A stretch of DNA of 64,000 nt from Pantoea sp. alder81 (GTDB lineage Bacteria > Pseudomonadota > Gammaproteobacteria > Enterobacterales > Enterobacteriaceae): the NCBI RefSeq assembly GCF_020179835.1, contig NZ_JAIUDA010000003.1:310001-374000 (forward strand), in the 5' to 3' direction. Below, one piece after another: positions 1-8,962 of this stretch; position 1 is the stretch's first letter; each line of letters begins with the position of its first letter. A model generated the notes under the pieces. It worked only from the letters and a program-made list of their open reading frames with translations, did not search any database and was not told where the DNA came from. The translations under genes were made by a program, and so were the position numbers.

Positions 1-1190
1 CCGTCGATTTCCAGCAGCTCGTTGATTGGCACGTAAGCCAATTCTTCCAGCGAAGAGAAGCCCTCTTCCACCAGAACGGTGGCGAACTCTTCATCGATTT
101 CGAGATGTTTGGTGAACATATCGATCGCTGCGTGGGCTTCAGCCTGATGCTTAGCCTGCAGATCATCGACGGTCATCACGTTCAGTTCCCAACCACTGAG
201 TTGAGAAGCCAGACGCACGTTTTGGCCGTTACGGCCGATCGCCTGAGCCAGATTGCCGGCTTCAACAGCGATATCCATGGTGTGATTATCTTCATCGACC
301 ACGATTGACGCCACATCGGCTGGCGCCATGGCGTTAATAACGAATTGCGCTGGGTTATCGTCCCACAGCACGATATCGATACGCTCACCACCCAGTTCGC
401 TTGAAACCGCCTGCACACGCGCACCGCGCATACCGACACAAGCACCCACCGGATCGATACGTTTATCGTTGGTCTTCACGGCAATTTTGGCACGTGAACC
501 CGGATCGCGCGCTGCCGCTTTGATCTCGATAACTTCTTCACCGATTTCTGGCACCTCAATGCGGAACAGTTCGATCAGCATTTCTGGTTTAGAACGGGTG
601 ACAAACAGCTGAGCACCGCGCGCTTCTGGACGTACGGCATACAGCACACCGCGAATACGATCGCCTGGGCGGAAGTTTTCACGTGGCAGCATATCTTCAC
701 GACCAATCACGGCTTCAGCATTGCTGCCGAGATCCAGTGAAATACTGTCGCGGTTTACTTTCTTCACCACGCCGGTGATGATTTCACCTTCGTGTTGACG
801 GAACTGATCAACCACCATCGCGCGCTCAGCTTCACGTACTTTCTGTACGATAACCTGCTTGGCGGTTTGGGTGGTGATACGGTCGAAGGTGACAGATTCA
901 ATCTGGTCTTCAACGTATTCGCCCAGATTGAACGCTTCATCTTCAAAGCGGGCCGCATCCAGCGTGATCTCACGAGTTGGCTGTGTCACTTCGTCCACAA
1001 TCACCCAGCGACGGAAAGTATCGAAATCACCGCTGCGACGGTCAATGCTGACGCGCACTTCGATTTCCTGCTCATACTTCTTTTTAGTCGCAGTGGCCAA
1101 AGCGCTCTCCAGCGCTTCGAAGATTTTCTCACGTGGCAGGGCTTTTTCGTTAGAAACGGCTTCTACTACAGCTAAGATCTCTTTGTTCAT
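1..1190 (-). CDS. nusA: NusA transcription elongation/termination factor (3' end cut by window edge)
   Basis: NusA binds RNA polymerase and nascent RNA, and modulates pausing, intrinsic termination and antitermination. Reading the minus strand from the ATG at 1190 gives [20 protein letters not shown] and continues without a stop to base 1, about 396 codons of the roughly 495 usual in enterobacteria. The N-terminal polymerase-binding domain, S1 domain and both KH domains are present. The KH2 GRNGQN loop and the following [12 protein letters not shown] segment are visible, as is the start of the first C-terminal acidic repeat ([20 protein letters not shown]). It lies 24 bp downstream of rimP, as in the metY-rimP-nusA-infB operon of E. 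coli. The remainder and infB lie left of the window. Confidence 0.98.
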   Translation of the reverse strand, partial: MNKEILAVVEAVSNEKALPREKIFEALESALATATKKKYEQEIEVRVSIDRRSGDFDTFRRWVIVDEVTQPTREITLDAARFEDEAFNLGEYVEDQIESVTFDRITTQTAKQVIVQKVREAERAMVVDQFRQHEGEIITGVVKKVNRDSISLDLGSNAEAVIGREDMLPRENFRPGDRIRGVLYAVRPEARGAQLFVTRSKPEMLIELFRIEVPEIGEEVIEIKAAARDPGSRAKIAVKTNDKRIDPVGACVGMRGARVQAVSSELGGERIDIVLWDDNPAQFVINAMAPADVASIVVDEDNHTMDIAVEAGNLAQAIGRNGQNVRLASQLSGWELNVMTVDDLQAKHQAEAHAAIDMFTKHLEIDEEFATVLVEEGFSSLEELAYVPINELLEID

Positions 1191-1214
1191 CCTGGTTAGC
1201 CTCAATCCGGACTT

Positions 1215-1667
1215 TTAAAAGTGGGGGACCAGGTTCGCTTTCTGAATATTACTCAGCGCGAACACCTCATCGTTACCCTCAACGGTTACCGTGATCATCT
1301 CACCTTCCACGGACTTGATGATCCCCTGCCATTTACGGCGGTTCTGTACGGCCATGCGCAGTGTCAGGCTTACCTCATCACCGGCAAAACGTGCATAGTG
1401 TTCAGCGGTGAAAAGAGGACGCTCGAGACCTGGCGAGGAGACTTCAAGGTTGTAAGCCACCGTAATGGGATCTTCCACATCCATTACTGCGCTGACCTGG
1501 TGGCTAACATCGGCACAATCATCAACATTGATACCATTCTCACTATCAATATAGATGCGCAAAGTCGATGTGCGACCGCGAACGAATTCGATACCGACCA
1601 ATTCGTAGCCAAGCGCTTCTACCGGAGCGGTGATCAAATCAGTCAATTTTTGCTCTAATGTGGACAA
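1215..1667 (-). CDS. rimP: RimP ribosome maturation factor
   Basis: RimP assists late maturation of the 30S subunit. The protein is 150 aa, the same as E. coli, and matches it almost throughout (start [19 protein letters not shown], end [10 protein letters not shown]). The start chosen is TTG at 1667, preceded by a G-rich Shine-Dalgarno-like stretch. An upstream in-frame ATG at 1793 would add 42 residues unlike the family and would cross a terminator hairpin, so it is rejected. The TTG start may limit translation. It is the first protein gene after the tRNA-fMet terminators and is followed 24 bp later by nusA. Confidence 0.95.
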   Translation of the reverse strand: MSTLEQKLTDLITAPVEALGYELVGIEFVRGRTSTLRIYIDSENGINVDDCADVSHQVSAVMDVEDPITVAYNLEVSSPGLERPLFTAEHYARFAGDEVSLTLRMAVQNRRKWQGIIKSVEGEMITVTVEGNDEVFALSNIQKANLVPHF

Positions 1668-1683
1668 GCCCACCCCCAAGACA

Positions 1684-1705
1684 TAAAAAAAGGGCCTATA
1701 GCCCA
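1684..1705 (-). terminator. Rho-independent terminator upstream of rimP (proximal)
   Basis: On the minus strand a GGGC/GCCC stem with a short TATAG loop is followed by a run of seven T. It is the second of two tandem terminators between tRNA-fMet and rimP. In E. coli partial read-through at the equivalent position feeds the rimP-nusA-infB operon. Confidence 0.7.
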
Positions 1706-1725
1706 GTATTGCGATTCCTGATAAC

Positions 1726-1753
1726 AAAAAACCCCGAAAATTCGGGGCTTTTT
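1726..1753 (-). terminator. Rho-independent terminator after tRNA-fMet (distal)
   Basis: A CCCCGA/TCGGGG stem with an AAAT loop is flanked by A and T runs on both sides. On the minus strand it ends in a T tract. It lies about 125 bp downstream of metY and before the rimP start. Confidence 0.8.
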
Positions 1754-1878
1754 GTGACTGGACCCTGTACGCCGCATAGCGGCTTCGGAGCACAATCCAA
1801 AAGAATTTTTTTCAAAAAACACTGAGGATGCGTCCGTCGATGCATACAGTATATTTGAAAAAGAACTCTAAGGGAAAG

Positions 1879-1955
<77 letters not shown>

Positions 1956-2014
1956 TCCGAAAACGTGGCGAATAATACGCCGACCTTGCTTAAAAAGCAA
2001 GTTTTACTGAGATT

Positions 2015-2101
2015 TGGTACCGAGGACGGGACTTGAACCCGTAAGCCCTTTCGAGCACTACCACCTCAAGGTAGCGTGTCTACCAATTTCACCACCTCGG
2101 T
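2015..2101 (-). tRNA. leuU: tRNA-Leu (GAG)
   Basis: This is an 87-nt minus-strand tRNA with a long variable arm and encoded CCA. The anticodon is GAG (plus-strand ctc at 2065-2067), and the acceptor stem is ACCGAGG/CCTCGGT. It corresponds to E. coli leuU, which also lies next to secG. In E. coli argG and yhbX separate leuU from metY; here only 59 bp does. Confidence 0.96.
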
Positions 2102-2147
2102 ACTGCACTGACTGCGACGCTACATTGTCGCTAAAGCATTGACGATG

Positions 2148-2483
2148 TTACTGCGGGATATCATTGCCCGGAGTTGCCGGTTTAGCTGGCTGAGTCTGCT
2201 GTTCAGACTGAGCTGGCGCAGTGAGGTTTTCCCACTCGCTTCCTTTAGAAGACTTATTCGTGTTCAGATTGCCAAGGATCAAGCTGATAATGAAGAACAG
2301 GGTCGCCAGTACGGCAGTCATACGCGTCATGAAGTTACCAGACCCGTTTGAACCGAACAGTGTACCAGAGGCGCCTGCACCGAATGAGGCTCCCATATCA
2401 GCGCCTTTGCCTTGCTGAAGCATGATCAGACCCACGAGGCCAATCGCAACAATAAGGAAAACAACTAACAGAGCTTCGTACAT
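2148..2483 (-). CDS. secG: SecG protein-export membrane subunit
   Basis: SecG is the small subunit of the SecYEG translocon in the inner membrane. The 111-aa protein starts MYEALLVVFLIVAIGLVGL and has two hydrophobic segments (about residues 1-23 and 53-73). Between them lies the conserved LQQGKGADMGASFGAG loop, and the C-terminus is a polar Q/P-rich tail. The ORF could begin two codons earlier at MI, but the family starts at MYEA. A well-spaced promoter lies upstream at 2577-2605, and leuU follows 46 bp downstream. Confidence 0.97.
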   Translation of the reverse strand: MYEALLVVFLIVAIGLVGLIMLQQGKGADMGASFGAGASGTLFGSNGSGNFMTRMTAVLATLFFIISLILGNLNTNKSSKGSEWENLTAPAQSEQQTQPAKPATPGNDIPQ

Positions 2484-2576
2484 AATCAACCTGTTTCCTT
2501 GCGCGTTATCCGCACAGTTAAAGCTTCACCAATATTGACGGGGAGTATCGTCATCACCCATCAGAAGCGGGTGTGA

Positions 2577-2605
2577 ATACTAACCAATGGGGCATACCTC
2601 TGCAA
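2577..2605 (-). promoter_or_regulatory. Candidate sigma-70 promoter for secG
   Basis: On the minus strand TTGCAG (2605-2600) and TAGTAT (2582-2577) are separated by exactly 17 bp, about 95 bp upstream of the secG start. This was seen by eye and no transcript start is known. Confidence 0.55.
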
Positions 2606-2662
2606 GCGCAATTTTCACGAACTTTATTGATTGCGGAAAAAAGCGCCAGGGTGGTGATTTAA

Positions 2663-2691
2663 CAGGCGGAAAGTCGAGATCTCACCGCCTG
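2663..2691 (-). other. Hairpin between glmM and secG
   Basis: A CAGGCGG/CCGCCTG 7-bp stem encloses a 15-nt loop containing a small GAGATCTC palindrome. It lies 10 bp after the glmM stop. There is no strong T tract, so it could be a weak terminator or an mRNA-stabilising hairpin. Confidence 0.35.
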
Positions 2692-2700
2692 TAAACGGGC

Positions 2701-4035
2701 TTAAACCGCTTTTACCGCATCGGCAATTTTGTGTGCCAACTCGGAGACTAACGCTTCGTCCTCACCTTCAACCATCACGCGAATCAGCGGTTCAGTACCG
2801 GATTTACGTAAGAGCACACGGCCCCGCCCTGCCAAGGTTTTTTCCACTTCAGCGCTGACGGCTTTGACGCTGTCGGATTCCAGTGGATCGTGACTACCAG
2901 TGAAGCGCACATTAACCAGAATCTGTGGCAGCATTTTCATGCCACTGCATAAATCATGCAGACTCATGTGATTACGCACGATAGCAGTGAGCACTTGCAA
3001 ACTTGCCACGATACCGTCACCGGTACTGATTTTGTCCAGCAGAATGACATGCCCGGAGTTTTCGGCGCCCATGCGCCAGCCCTTCTCCTGCATTTTTTCC
3101 AGCACGTAGCGGTCACCCACTTTGGCACGTGTGAAAGGAATGCCGAGCTGTTTCAACGCCAGTTCCAGCCCCATGTTACTCATCAGAGTACCCACCACGC
3201 CGCCGCGCAATTGCCCCTGACGCAAGGCTTCACGTGCAATGATGTAGAGGATCTGGTCACCATCAACCTTCATGCCCAGATGATCCACCATCATGATGCG
3301 GTCGCCATCGCCATCATAAGCAAGGCCTAAGTCCGCCTTCTCATCCAGCACGCGCTGCTGCAGCATGCGGAGATCGGTTGCGCCGCACTCTTTGTTGATG
3401 TTCATGCCATCGGGCTGTACACCAATCGCAATCACTTTGGCACCCAGTTCACGCAGCACATTAGGCGCAATGTGATAGGTCGCACCGTTGGCGCAATCCA
3501 CCACGATTTTCAGGCCGTTAAGGCTTAACTCGCTCGGGAATGTGCCTTTACAGAACTCGATATAACGACCGGCAGCATCAACGATGCGGCTGGCGCGCCC
3601 CAACTCAGCGGACTCAACGCAGGTCAGCGGCTTCTCTAACTCAAGCTCGATTGCCTCTTCTACTTCATCCGGCAATTTAGTGCCTTCTGCAGAGAAGAAT
3701 TTGATGCCGTTATCGTCGAAGGGGTTGTGCGATGCAGAGATAACGATACCGGCTTCTGCGCGGAAGGTACGCGTCAGATAGGCAATAGCAGGGGTTGGCA
3801 TAGGCCCGGTAAAGGCCGCCGATAAACCGGCCGCAGCCAGACCGGCTTCCAGTGCCGATTCCAGCATGTAGCCAGAAATACGCGTATCTTTACCAATCAA
3901 TACTTTACGTGATCCCGAACGCGCCAGGACTTTACCCGCAGCAAAACCCAGCTTCAGGACAAAATCAGGGGTAATCGGTGCTTCACCGACCTTGCCACGA
4001 ATACCATCTGTACCGAAATATTTACGATTACTCAT
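2701..4035 (-). CDS. glmM: Phosphoglucosamine mutase GlmM
   Basis: GlmM converts glucosamine-6-phosphate to glucosamine-1-phosphate, the second step to UDP-GlcNAc for peptidoglycan and LPS. The protein is 444 aa. The phospho-serine loop ISASHNP places the catalytic serine at residue 102. The Mg-binding DGDGDR loop is near residues 241-246, and the sugar-phosphate-binding [12 protein letters not shown] loop is near the C-terminus. It starts 3 bp after the folP stop, so it is very likely cotranscribed as ftsH-folP-glmM, as in E. coli. Confidence 0.98.
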   Translation of the reverse strand: MSNRKYFGTDGIRGKVGEAPITPDFVLKLGFAAGKVLARSGSRKVLIGKDTRISGYMLESALEAGLAAAGLSAAFTGPMPTPAIAYLTRTFRAEAGIVISASHNPFDDNGIKFFSAEGTKLPDEVEEAIELELEKPLTCVESAELGRASRIVDAAGRYIEFCKGTFPSELSLNGLKIVVDCANGATYHIAPNVLRELGAKVIAIGVQPDGMNINKECGATDLRMLQQRVLDEKADLGLAYDGDGDRIMMVDHLGMKVDGDQILYIIAREALRQGQLRGGVVGTLMSNMGLELALKQLGIPFTRAKVGDRYVLEKMQEKGWRMGAENSGHVILLDKISTGDGIVASLQVLTAIVRNHMSLHDLCSGMKMLPQILVNVRFTGSHDPLESDSVKAVSAEVEKTLAGRGRVLLRKSGTEPLIRVMVEGEDEALVSELAHKIADAVKAV

Positions 4036-4038
4036 GCT

Positions 4039-4872
4039 TTATCCTTTTGCTCTCCGTGTCGCTTCGACAATACGCATCGCTTCGACAGTCTCTTTCACAT
4101 CATGCACGCGAATAATTTGTGCCCCTTGCATAGCGGCAATCACCGCACAGCTCAGGCTGCCGGTCAGCCGCTGCGTCGGACCGACATTTAACAACTGGCC
4201 AATCATCGATTTACGCGACATTCCGACCAGTAGCGGCAAGCCAAAATGGTGGAAATGGCTGAGTTCGGCCAGCAGCTGATAATTGTGGTTGAGATTCTTA
4301 CCGAAACCGAAGCCAGGGTCGAGCAGCAGATTATCTTTTTTGATGCCCGCCGCTTCGCAGCGTGCAATCTGCGCGAGGAAGTAAGCGTCCACTTCGCTCA
4401 CGATATTCTGATATTCAGGTGCTTGTTGCATGGTGCGGGGCTCGCCCTGCATGTGCATCAGGCACACCGGCAAGCCGGTTTCTGCTGCTGCTGCCAACGC
4501 ACCCGGTTCTGATAGTGAGCGAATGTCATTAATGATGTGAGCACCCACTCGCGCCGATTCACGGATCACCTCTGGCTTTGAGGTATCCACGGAAATCCAC
4601 ACTTCAAAACGCTGGGCGATGGCTTCCACCACCGGAATCACGCGAGATAACTCTTCATCCACACTGACTTCAGCGGCACCCGGCCGCGTTGATTCTCCGC
4701 CCACATCGATGATGGTTGCACCCGCATTCACCATTTCATTGGTGTGGGTCAGTGCCTCCACCAGCGTGTTATGAGTTCCACCATCAGAGAAGGAGTCCGG
4801 CGTGACATTTAAAATACCCATCACATGGGGAAACGACAGATCGAGATGGGAATCACGGGCGTACAACTTCAT
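4039..4872 (-). CDS. folP: Dihydropteroate synthase FolP
   Basis: FolP condenses p-aminobenzoate with dihydropterin pyrophosphate in folate synthesis and is the sulfonamide target. The 277-aa protein starts MKLYARDSHLDLSFPHVMG. It contains the pterin-binding NVTPDSFSDGG loop, the GGESTRPGA loop, DPGFGFGKN and GMSRKS. The open frame extends 77 codons further upstream through the ftsH terminator, but that extension has no family similarity and is rejected. It is followed immediately by glmM. Confidence 0.98.
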   Translation of the reverse strand: MKLYARDSHLDLSFPHVMGILNVTPDSFSDGGTHNTLVEALTHTNEMVNAGATIIDVGGESTRPGAAEVSVDEELSRVIPVVEAIAQRFEVWISVDTSKPEVIRESARVGAHIINDIRSLSEPGALAAAAETGLPVCLMHMQGEPRTMQQAPEYQNIVSEVDAYFLAQIARCEAAGIKKDNLLLDPGFGFGKNLNHNYQLLAELSHFHHFGLPLLVGMSRKSMIGQLLNVGPTQRLTGSLSCAVIAAMQGAQIIRVHDVKETVEAMRIVEATRRAKG

Positions 4873-4912
4873 GGCGGGAATCTCCTTGGGAATCGCAGTA
4901 TCACTGAATGTA

Positions 4913-4939
4913 AAAAACCCCGGACCGGCCGGGGTTTTT
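4913..4939 (-). terminator. Terminator between ftsH and folP
   Basis: AAAAACCCCGG and CCGGGGTTTTT form a perfect 11-bp stem around a 5-nt loop, and the minus-strand stem ends in a T run. It lies 18 bp beyond the ftsH stop and 40 bp before the folP start, so folP-glmM expression must rely on partial read-through or a separate promoter. Confidence 0.8.
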
Positions 4940-4957
4940 GCTGAGGTTTGAGGCCTC

Positions 4958-6889
4958 TTATTTGTCGAGCTGTTCTGACATGGTGTTGCCAGGGTTCGGC
5001 GTACGCGGTTCATCAACCGGACGTGGCGCCTTTGGCGTGCCATTGTTGTCAGATGAGCTACTGTTGCCGGAATCATCCCAACCTGCAGGTGGGCGAACTT
5101 CACGGCGAGCCATCAGGTCATCAATCTGCGGTGCATCAATGGTTTCATACTTCATCAGCGCGTCTTTCATCGCGTGAAGGATGTCCATGTTCTCACCCAG
5201 CAGAACGCGAGCACGCTGGTAGTTGCTGTCGATCAGGTGTTTAACTTCCTGGTCAATGATGCGTGCTGTTTCATCAGACATGTGTTTCGCCTTCGCCACA
5301 GAGCGACCAAGGAACACTTCGCCTTCTTCTTCAGCGTACAGTAACGGACCTAACTTCTCGTTAAAGCCCCACTGCGTCACCATGTTGCGCGCCAGGTTAG
5401 TGGCCACTTTGATGTCGTTAGACGCACCGGTAGAAACACGTTCAGCACCGTAGATGATCTCTTCTGCCAGACGACCGCCATACAGCGTCGAGATTTGGCT
5501 TTCCAGTTTCTGACGGCTGGCGCTAATCGCGTCGCCTTCAGGCAGGAAGAAGGTCACACCGAGCGCACGTCCGCGAGGAATAATCGTCACTTTGTGCACC
5601 GGATCGTGTTCCGGCACCAGACGACCAATAATCGCATGGCCCGCTTCGTGATAAGCCGTGGATTCTTTCTGCGCTTCCGTCATCACCATGGAGCGACGTT
5701 CTGCACCCATCATGATTTTGTCTTTCGCTTTCTCGAATTCAACCATTGATACCACGCGCTTGTTGCCACGTGCAGCGAACAGTGCCGCTTCGTTGACAAG
5801 GTTAGCGAGGTCAGCACCTGAGAAGCCCGGTGTACCACGTGCGATGATTGCCGCGTCAATATCAGTGGCCAATGGCACACGACGCATATGCACTTTCAGA
5901 ATCTGTTCACGACCGCGAACGTCTGGCAGACCCACCACAACCTGGCGGTCGAAACGACCTGGACGCAGCAGCGCGGGGTCAAGTACGTCTGGACGGTTGG
6001 TCGCGGCGATAACGATGATGCCTTCATTACCTTCGAAGCCATCCATCTCAACCAGCATCTGGTTCAGCGTCTGCTCACGTTCATCGTGACCACCGCCTAA
6101 ACCGGCGCCACGTTGACGGCCTACGGCATCGATTTCATCGATAAAGATGATGCACGGTGCGGCTTTCTTCGCCTGTTCAAACATGTCACGCACACGAGAT
6201 GCGCCCACACCCACGAACATTTCTACGAAGTCAGAACCGGAGATAGTAAAGAACGGGACTTTCGCTTCACCGGCAATCGCTTTCGCCAGCAAGGTTTTAC
6301 CGGTACCCGGAGGGCCGACCATCAGGACGCCTTTCGGGATCTTACCACCCAGTTTCTGGAAGCGGCTCGGCTCGCGCAGATATTCAACCAGTTCAGCCAC
6401 TTCTTCTTTCGCTTCATCGCAACCCGCGACATCCGCAAACGTGGTCTTGATCTGGTCTTCGGTCAGCATGCGGGCTTTACTTTTGCCAAAGGACATCGCG
6501 CCTTTGCCACCGCCGCCTTGCATCTGACGCATAAAGAAGATCCAAACGCCAATCAACAGCAGCATTGGGAACCAGGAGATGAAGATAGAAGCCAGCAGGC
6601 TTGGTTCTTCTGGTGGTTCGCCAACCACTTTGACGTTTTTGGTCAAGAGGTTATCAAGCAGCTTAGGGTCGTTGACAGGAATGTAAGTGGTATATTTATT
6701 ACTGTCTTTTTTGACAACGTTAATCTCACGCCCGTTAATACGTGCCTCGCGGACCTGATCCTGGTTCACTTCTGACAGGAAGGTTGAGTAATCAACCCTA
6801 CGGCCATTCGACTCGCTGGGCCCAAAGCTCTGGAAGACAGACATCAGCACGACCGCGATGACTAACCAGAGAATCAGGTTTTTCGCCAT
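4958..6889 (-). CDS. ftsH: ATP-dependent zinc metalloprotease FtsH
   Basis: FtsH is the membrane-anchored AAA+ protease that degrades LpxC, sigma-32, SecY and other membrane proteins. The 643-aa protein has two membrane segments (about 4-22 and 100-120). These are followed by the AAA module with Walker A GPPGTGKT, Walker B IIFIDEID, the pore motif FVG and the SRH region, and then zinc motif HEAGH near residues 414-418. The ATG at 6889 matches the E. coli mature start MAKNLILW; an in-frame TTG three codons upstream is an alternative. It lies 173 bp downstream of rlmE, as in the E. coli rlmE-ftsH operon. Confidence 0.98.
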   Translation of the reverse strand: MAKNLILWLVIAVVLMSVFQSFGPSESNGRRVDYSTFLSEVNQDQVREARINGREINVVKKDSNKYTTYIPVNDPKLLDNLLTKNVKVVGEPPEEPSLLASIFISWFPMLLLIGVWIFFMRQMQGGGGKGAMSFGKSKARMLTEDQIKTTFADVAGCDEAKEEVAELVEYLREPSRFQKLGGKIPKGVLMVGPPGTGKTLLAKAIAGEAKVPFFTISGSDFVEMFVGVGASRVRDMFEQAKKAAPCIIFIDEIDAVGRQRGAGLGGGHDEREQTLNQMLVEMDGFEGNEGIIVIAATNRPDVLDPALLRPGRFDRQVVVGLPDVRGREQILKVHMRRVPLATDIDAAIIARGTPGFSGADLANLVNEAALFAARGNKRVVSMVEFEKAKDKIMMGAERRSMVMTEAQKESTAYHEAGHAIIGRLVPEHDPVHKVTIIPRGRALGVTFFLPEGDAISASRQKLESQISTLYGGRLAEEIIYGAERVSTGASNDIKVATNLARNMVTQWGFNEKLGPLLYAEEEGEVFLGRSVAKAKHMSDETARIIDQEVKHLIDSNYQRARVLLGENMDILHAMKDALMKYETIDAPQIDDLMARREVRPPAGWDDSGNSSSSDNNGTPKAPRPVDEPRTPNPGNTMSEQLDK

Positions 6890-7062
6890 GTCACTCAAGG
6901 GATTAACCTCATATTACAACGGTGTTAACAGACAGCGTAGGGTACTATATATCCTTCAGACCTGGAATCGCGACGCTGATGATTTTGCTGCTTTTCACTG
7001 AAACTCAGAATTACACATCAGAGTAAATGCAGTTCGCCTTGCTTTGATTCCAGCACCGAGGG

Positions 7063-7692
7063 CTATAGTTTGCGCCCTGTCGCCACAATATACACTTCAC
7101 GTGAACGTAAACGAGAAGCGTCTGGCTTACGAATTTTCACTTTCGTAAATAGGGAGCGAATTTCCCGCAGGTATTCCTCGAAGCCATCTCCCTGAAACAC
7201 TTTCACTACAAAACTGCCGCCAGGTGCCAGAATATCCCGACACATCTCCAGCGCCAACTCTACCAAATACATTGATCGCGGAATATCAACCTCAGGTGTA
7301 CCGCTCATGTTTGGTGCCATATCAGACATCACAACTTGAACTTTTTTGTCACCCACACGCTCCAGCAATGCGTTCAGCACCGCCTCTTCACGAAAGTCGC
7401 CCTGTAAAAAATCGACACCGACAATCGGGTCCATCGGGAGTAAATCACAGGCAACAATACGACCATTCGATCCAATCTGTTGTACCGCATATTGCGACCA
7501 ACCACCGGGCGCAGCACCCAGATCTACCACTGTCATGCCGGGTTTGAAAAGCTTGTCACCCTGCTGAATTTCATCCAGTTTAAACCAGGCGCGCGAACGC
7601 AACCCCTTTTTCTGTGCCTGCAGCACATATTTATCGCTAAAGTGTTCCTGTAACCAGCGACTGGAACTGGCTGAACGCTTTTTACCCGTCAT
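7063..7692 (-). CDS. rlmE: 23S rRNA 2'-O-methyltransferase RlmE (FtsJ/RrmJ)
   Basis: RlmE methylates the 2'-O of U2552 in 23S rRNA during late 50S assembly. The 209-aa product begins [18 protein letters not shown]. Lys38 (FKLDE), the SAM-binding [12 protein letters not shown] motif, the catalytic Asp in SDMAPNMSG and Lys in FVVKVFQG are all present. An in-frame upstream start at 7731 would add 13 non-conserved residues. It is divergent from yhbY (126 bp apart). Confidence 0.97.
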   Translation of the reverse strand: MTGKKRSASSSRWLQEHFSDKYVLQAQKKGLRSRAWFKLDEIQQGDKLFKPGMTVVDLGAAPGGWSQYAVQQIGSNGRIVACDLLPMDPIVGVDFLQGDFREEAVLNALLERVGDKKVQVVMSDMAPNMSGTPEVDIPRSMYLVELALEMCRDILAPGGSFVVKVFQGDGFEEYLREIRSLFTKVKIRKPDASRLRSREVYIVATGRKL

Positions 7693-7752
7693 AATTTTTC
7701 CAATTAAATCTTCATCGTAGCGATAAATCATTACGCAATGGGTCGCGTTGAT

Positions 7753-7782
7753 TTGGCGATATACCCGAGATGGCGGTAGAAT
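7753..7782 (+). promoter_or_regulatory. Weak candidate promoter for yhbY
   Basis: TTGGCG and TAGAAT are separated by 18 bp, ending 36 bp before the yhbY ATG. This is only a visual match. Confidence 0.3.
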
Positions 7783-7818
7783 GAACCGTTTTCAATCCCT
7801 GAGTAAGTAAAAAATACG

Positions 7819-8112
7819 ATGAATCTGAGTACCAAACAAAAACAGCACCTGAAAGGCCTTGCCCATCCACTTAAGCCCGTTGTCATGCTGGGCGGTAATG
7901 GCTTGACCGAAGGCGTGCTCGCCGAAATCGAACTGGCGCTCGCGCATCACGAATTGATCAAGGTGAAAATTGCCTCTGAAGATCGTGAAACCAAGCAGCT
8001 GATCGTTGACGCTATCGTACGTGAAACAAAAGCTTGTAACGTACAGGTCATCGGCAACACGCTGGTGCTGTATCGCCCTGCAAAAGAGCGCAAAATTACT
8101 CTGCCACGTTAA
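7819..8112 (+). CDS. yhbY: YhbY, CRS1/YhbY-domain ribosome assembly RNA-binding protein
   Basis: The 97-aa protein consists of a single CRM (CRS1-YhbY) domain with an IF3-C-like fold, known to associate with pre-50S ribosomes in E. coli. The conserved LKGLAHPLKPVVMLGGNGLT segment carries the GxxG-type RNA-contact loop. It is divergent from rlmE, another 50S maturation factor, and is followed by a strong bidirectional terminator shared with greA. Confidence 0.96.
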   Translation: MNLSTKQKQHLKGLAHPLKPVVMLGGNGLTEGVLAEIELALAHHELIKVKIASEDRETKQLIVDAIVRETKACNVQVIGNTLVLYRPAKERKITLPR

Positions 8113-8168
8113 TCAGCCATCAAGGCTGCCATGACGGGCAGAGAAAGTGCCATGCTCCTGCATGGGAT

Positions 8169-8192
8169 AAAAGGCCGCTATGCGGCCTTTTT
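8169..8192. terminator. Bidirectional terminator between yhbY and greA
   Basis: AAAAGGCCGC and GCGGCCTTTT pair perfectly around a TAT loop, with A tract on one side and T tract on the other. It sits between the convergent yhbY and greA genes and can serve both. Confidence 0.85.
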
Positions 8193-8239
8193 CCTTTCTT
8201 TACAAAGTGCGGCTACACATTTCAAAGCGTAGCAATATC

Positions 8240-8716
8240 TTAAAGGTATTCCACCTTTAACACTTCATATTCGACATCACCACCGGGGGTTTTCACGATG
8301 GCCACATCGTCAGCCGATTTCCCGACCAGTCCGCGCGCCATCGGCGAATTCACTGAAATCAGATTTTTTTTGAAGTCAGCTTCATCATCACCCACGATGC
8401 GGTAAGTGAATTCTTCGTCCGTATCCACATTCAAAATGGTTACGGTAGAACCAAAAATCACGCGTCCGGTTTTTGGCATTGAGGTGATATCAATCACCTG
8501 AGCGTTGGAGAGTTTGGCTTCAATCTCCTGAATACGCCCTTCACAAAAACCCTGCTCTTCGCGGGCTGCATGGTATTCGGCATTCTCTTTCAGATCGCCG
8601 TGCTCGCGAGCTTCGGCGATTGAGGCGATGATGCGCGGACGCTTCACGGTTTTCAGCTCGTTCAGCTCTTCACGCAGGCTCTCAGCGCCTTTCAACGTCA
8701 TCGGAATCTGATTCAT
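8240..8716 (-). CDS. greA: Transcription elongation factor GreA
   Basis: GreA stimulates RNA polymerase to cleave backtracked transcripts. The 158-aa length equals E. coli GreA. The N-terminal coiled coil carries the catalytic acidic pair in [16 protein letters not shown] (about residues 38-53), and the C-terminal globular domain holds IVGDDEADF and [11 protein letters not shown]. It begins at [12 protein letters not shown] with a GGAGCC Shine-Dalgarno. A perfect palindrome about 100 bp upstream may be a leader attenuator. Confidence 0.98.
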   Translation of the reverse strand: MNQIPMTLKGAESLREELNELKTVKRPRIIASIAEAREHGDLKENAEYHAAREEQGFCEGRIQEIEAKLSNAQVIDITSMPKTGRVIFGSTVTILNVDTDEEFTYRIVGDDEADFKKNLISVNSPMARGLVGKSADDVAIVKTPGGDVEYEVLKVEYL

Positions 8717-8818
8717 TTTGGCTCCTCGTCATCTATCCTGGTTAACGGCGTCATCCTGACCGGTGACAGCAGAAAACAGCTTCTGCGGCGCGTTACCTCT
8801 TTTCACAAGCAAAAGAAG

Positions 8819-8846
8819 CCTGACCCGGAAAGCTTTCCGGGTCAGG
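8819..8846. promoter_or_regulatory. 28-bp perfect palindrome in the greA/dacB intergenic region (GraL-like attenuator?)
   Basis: Bases 8819-8832 are the exact reverse complement of 8833-8846, centred on AAGCTT. On the minus strand the stem is followed by CTTCTTTTGC, compatible with an intrinsic terminator in the greA leader 103 nt before the start codon. In E. coli the greA leader ends in such a terminator and releases the small RNA GraL. On the plus strand it is followed by a weaker TTCGGTTTT. Assignment to greA is inference. Confidence 0.5.
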
Positions 8847-8962
8847 TTCGGTTTTGCATTTTGATACGTATTTTACCCCAGAGTTCCCTGTGGGTCATCG
8901 TTTACTTTGCACCGCCTCGGGACGTAGTATTGACGCCTTCACCCGTCAGTTACCGCGAGATT

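Noticed and set aside
1668..1793. 42-residue N-terminal extension of RimP
   Set aside because: It is unlike the family and would be translated through a terminator hairpin; the TTG at 1667 gives the standard 150-aa protein.
4873..5103. 77-codon N-terminal extension of FolP
   Set aside because: It overlaps the ftsH 3' end and a terminator and has no dihydropteroate synthase similarity.
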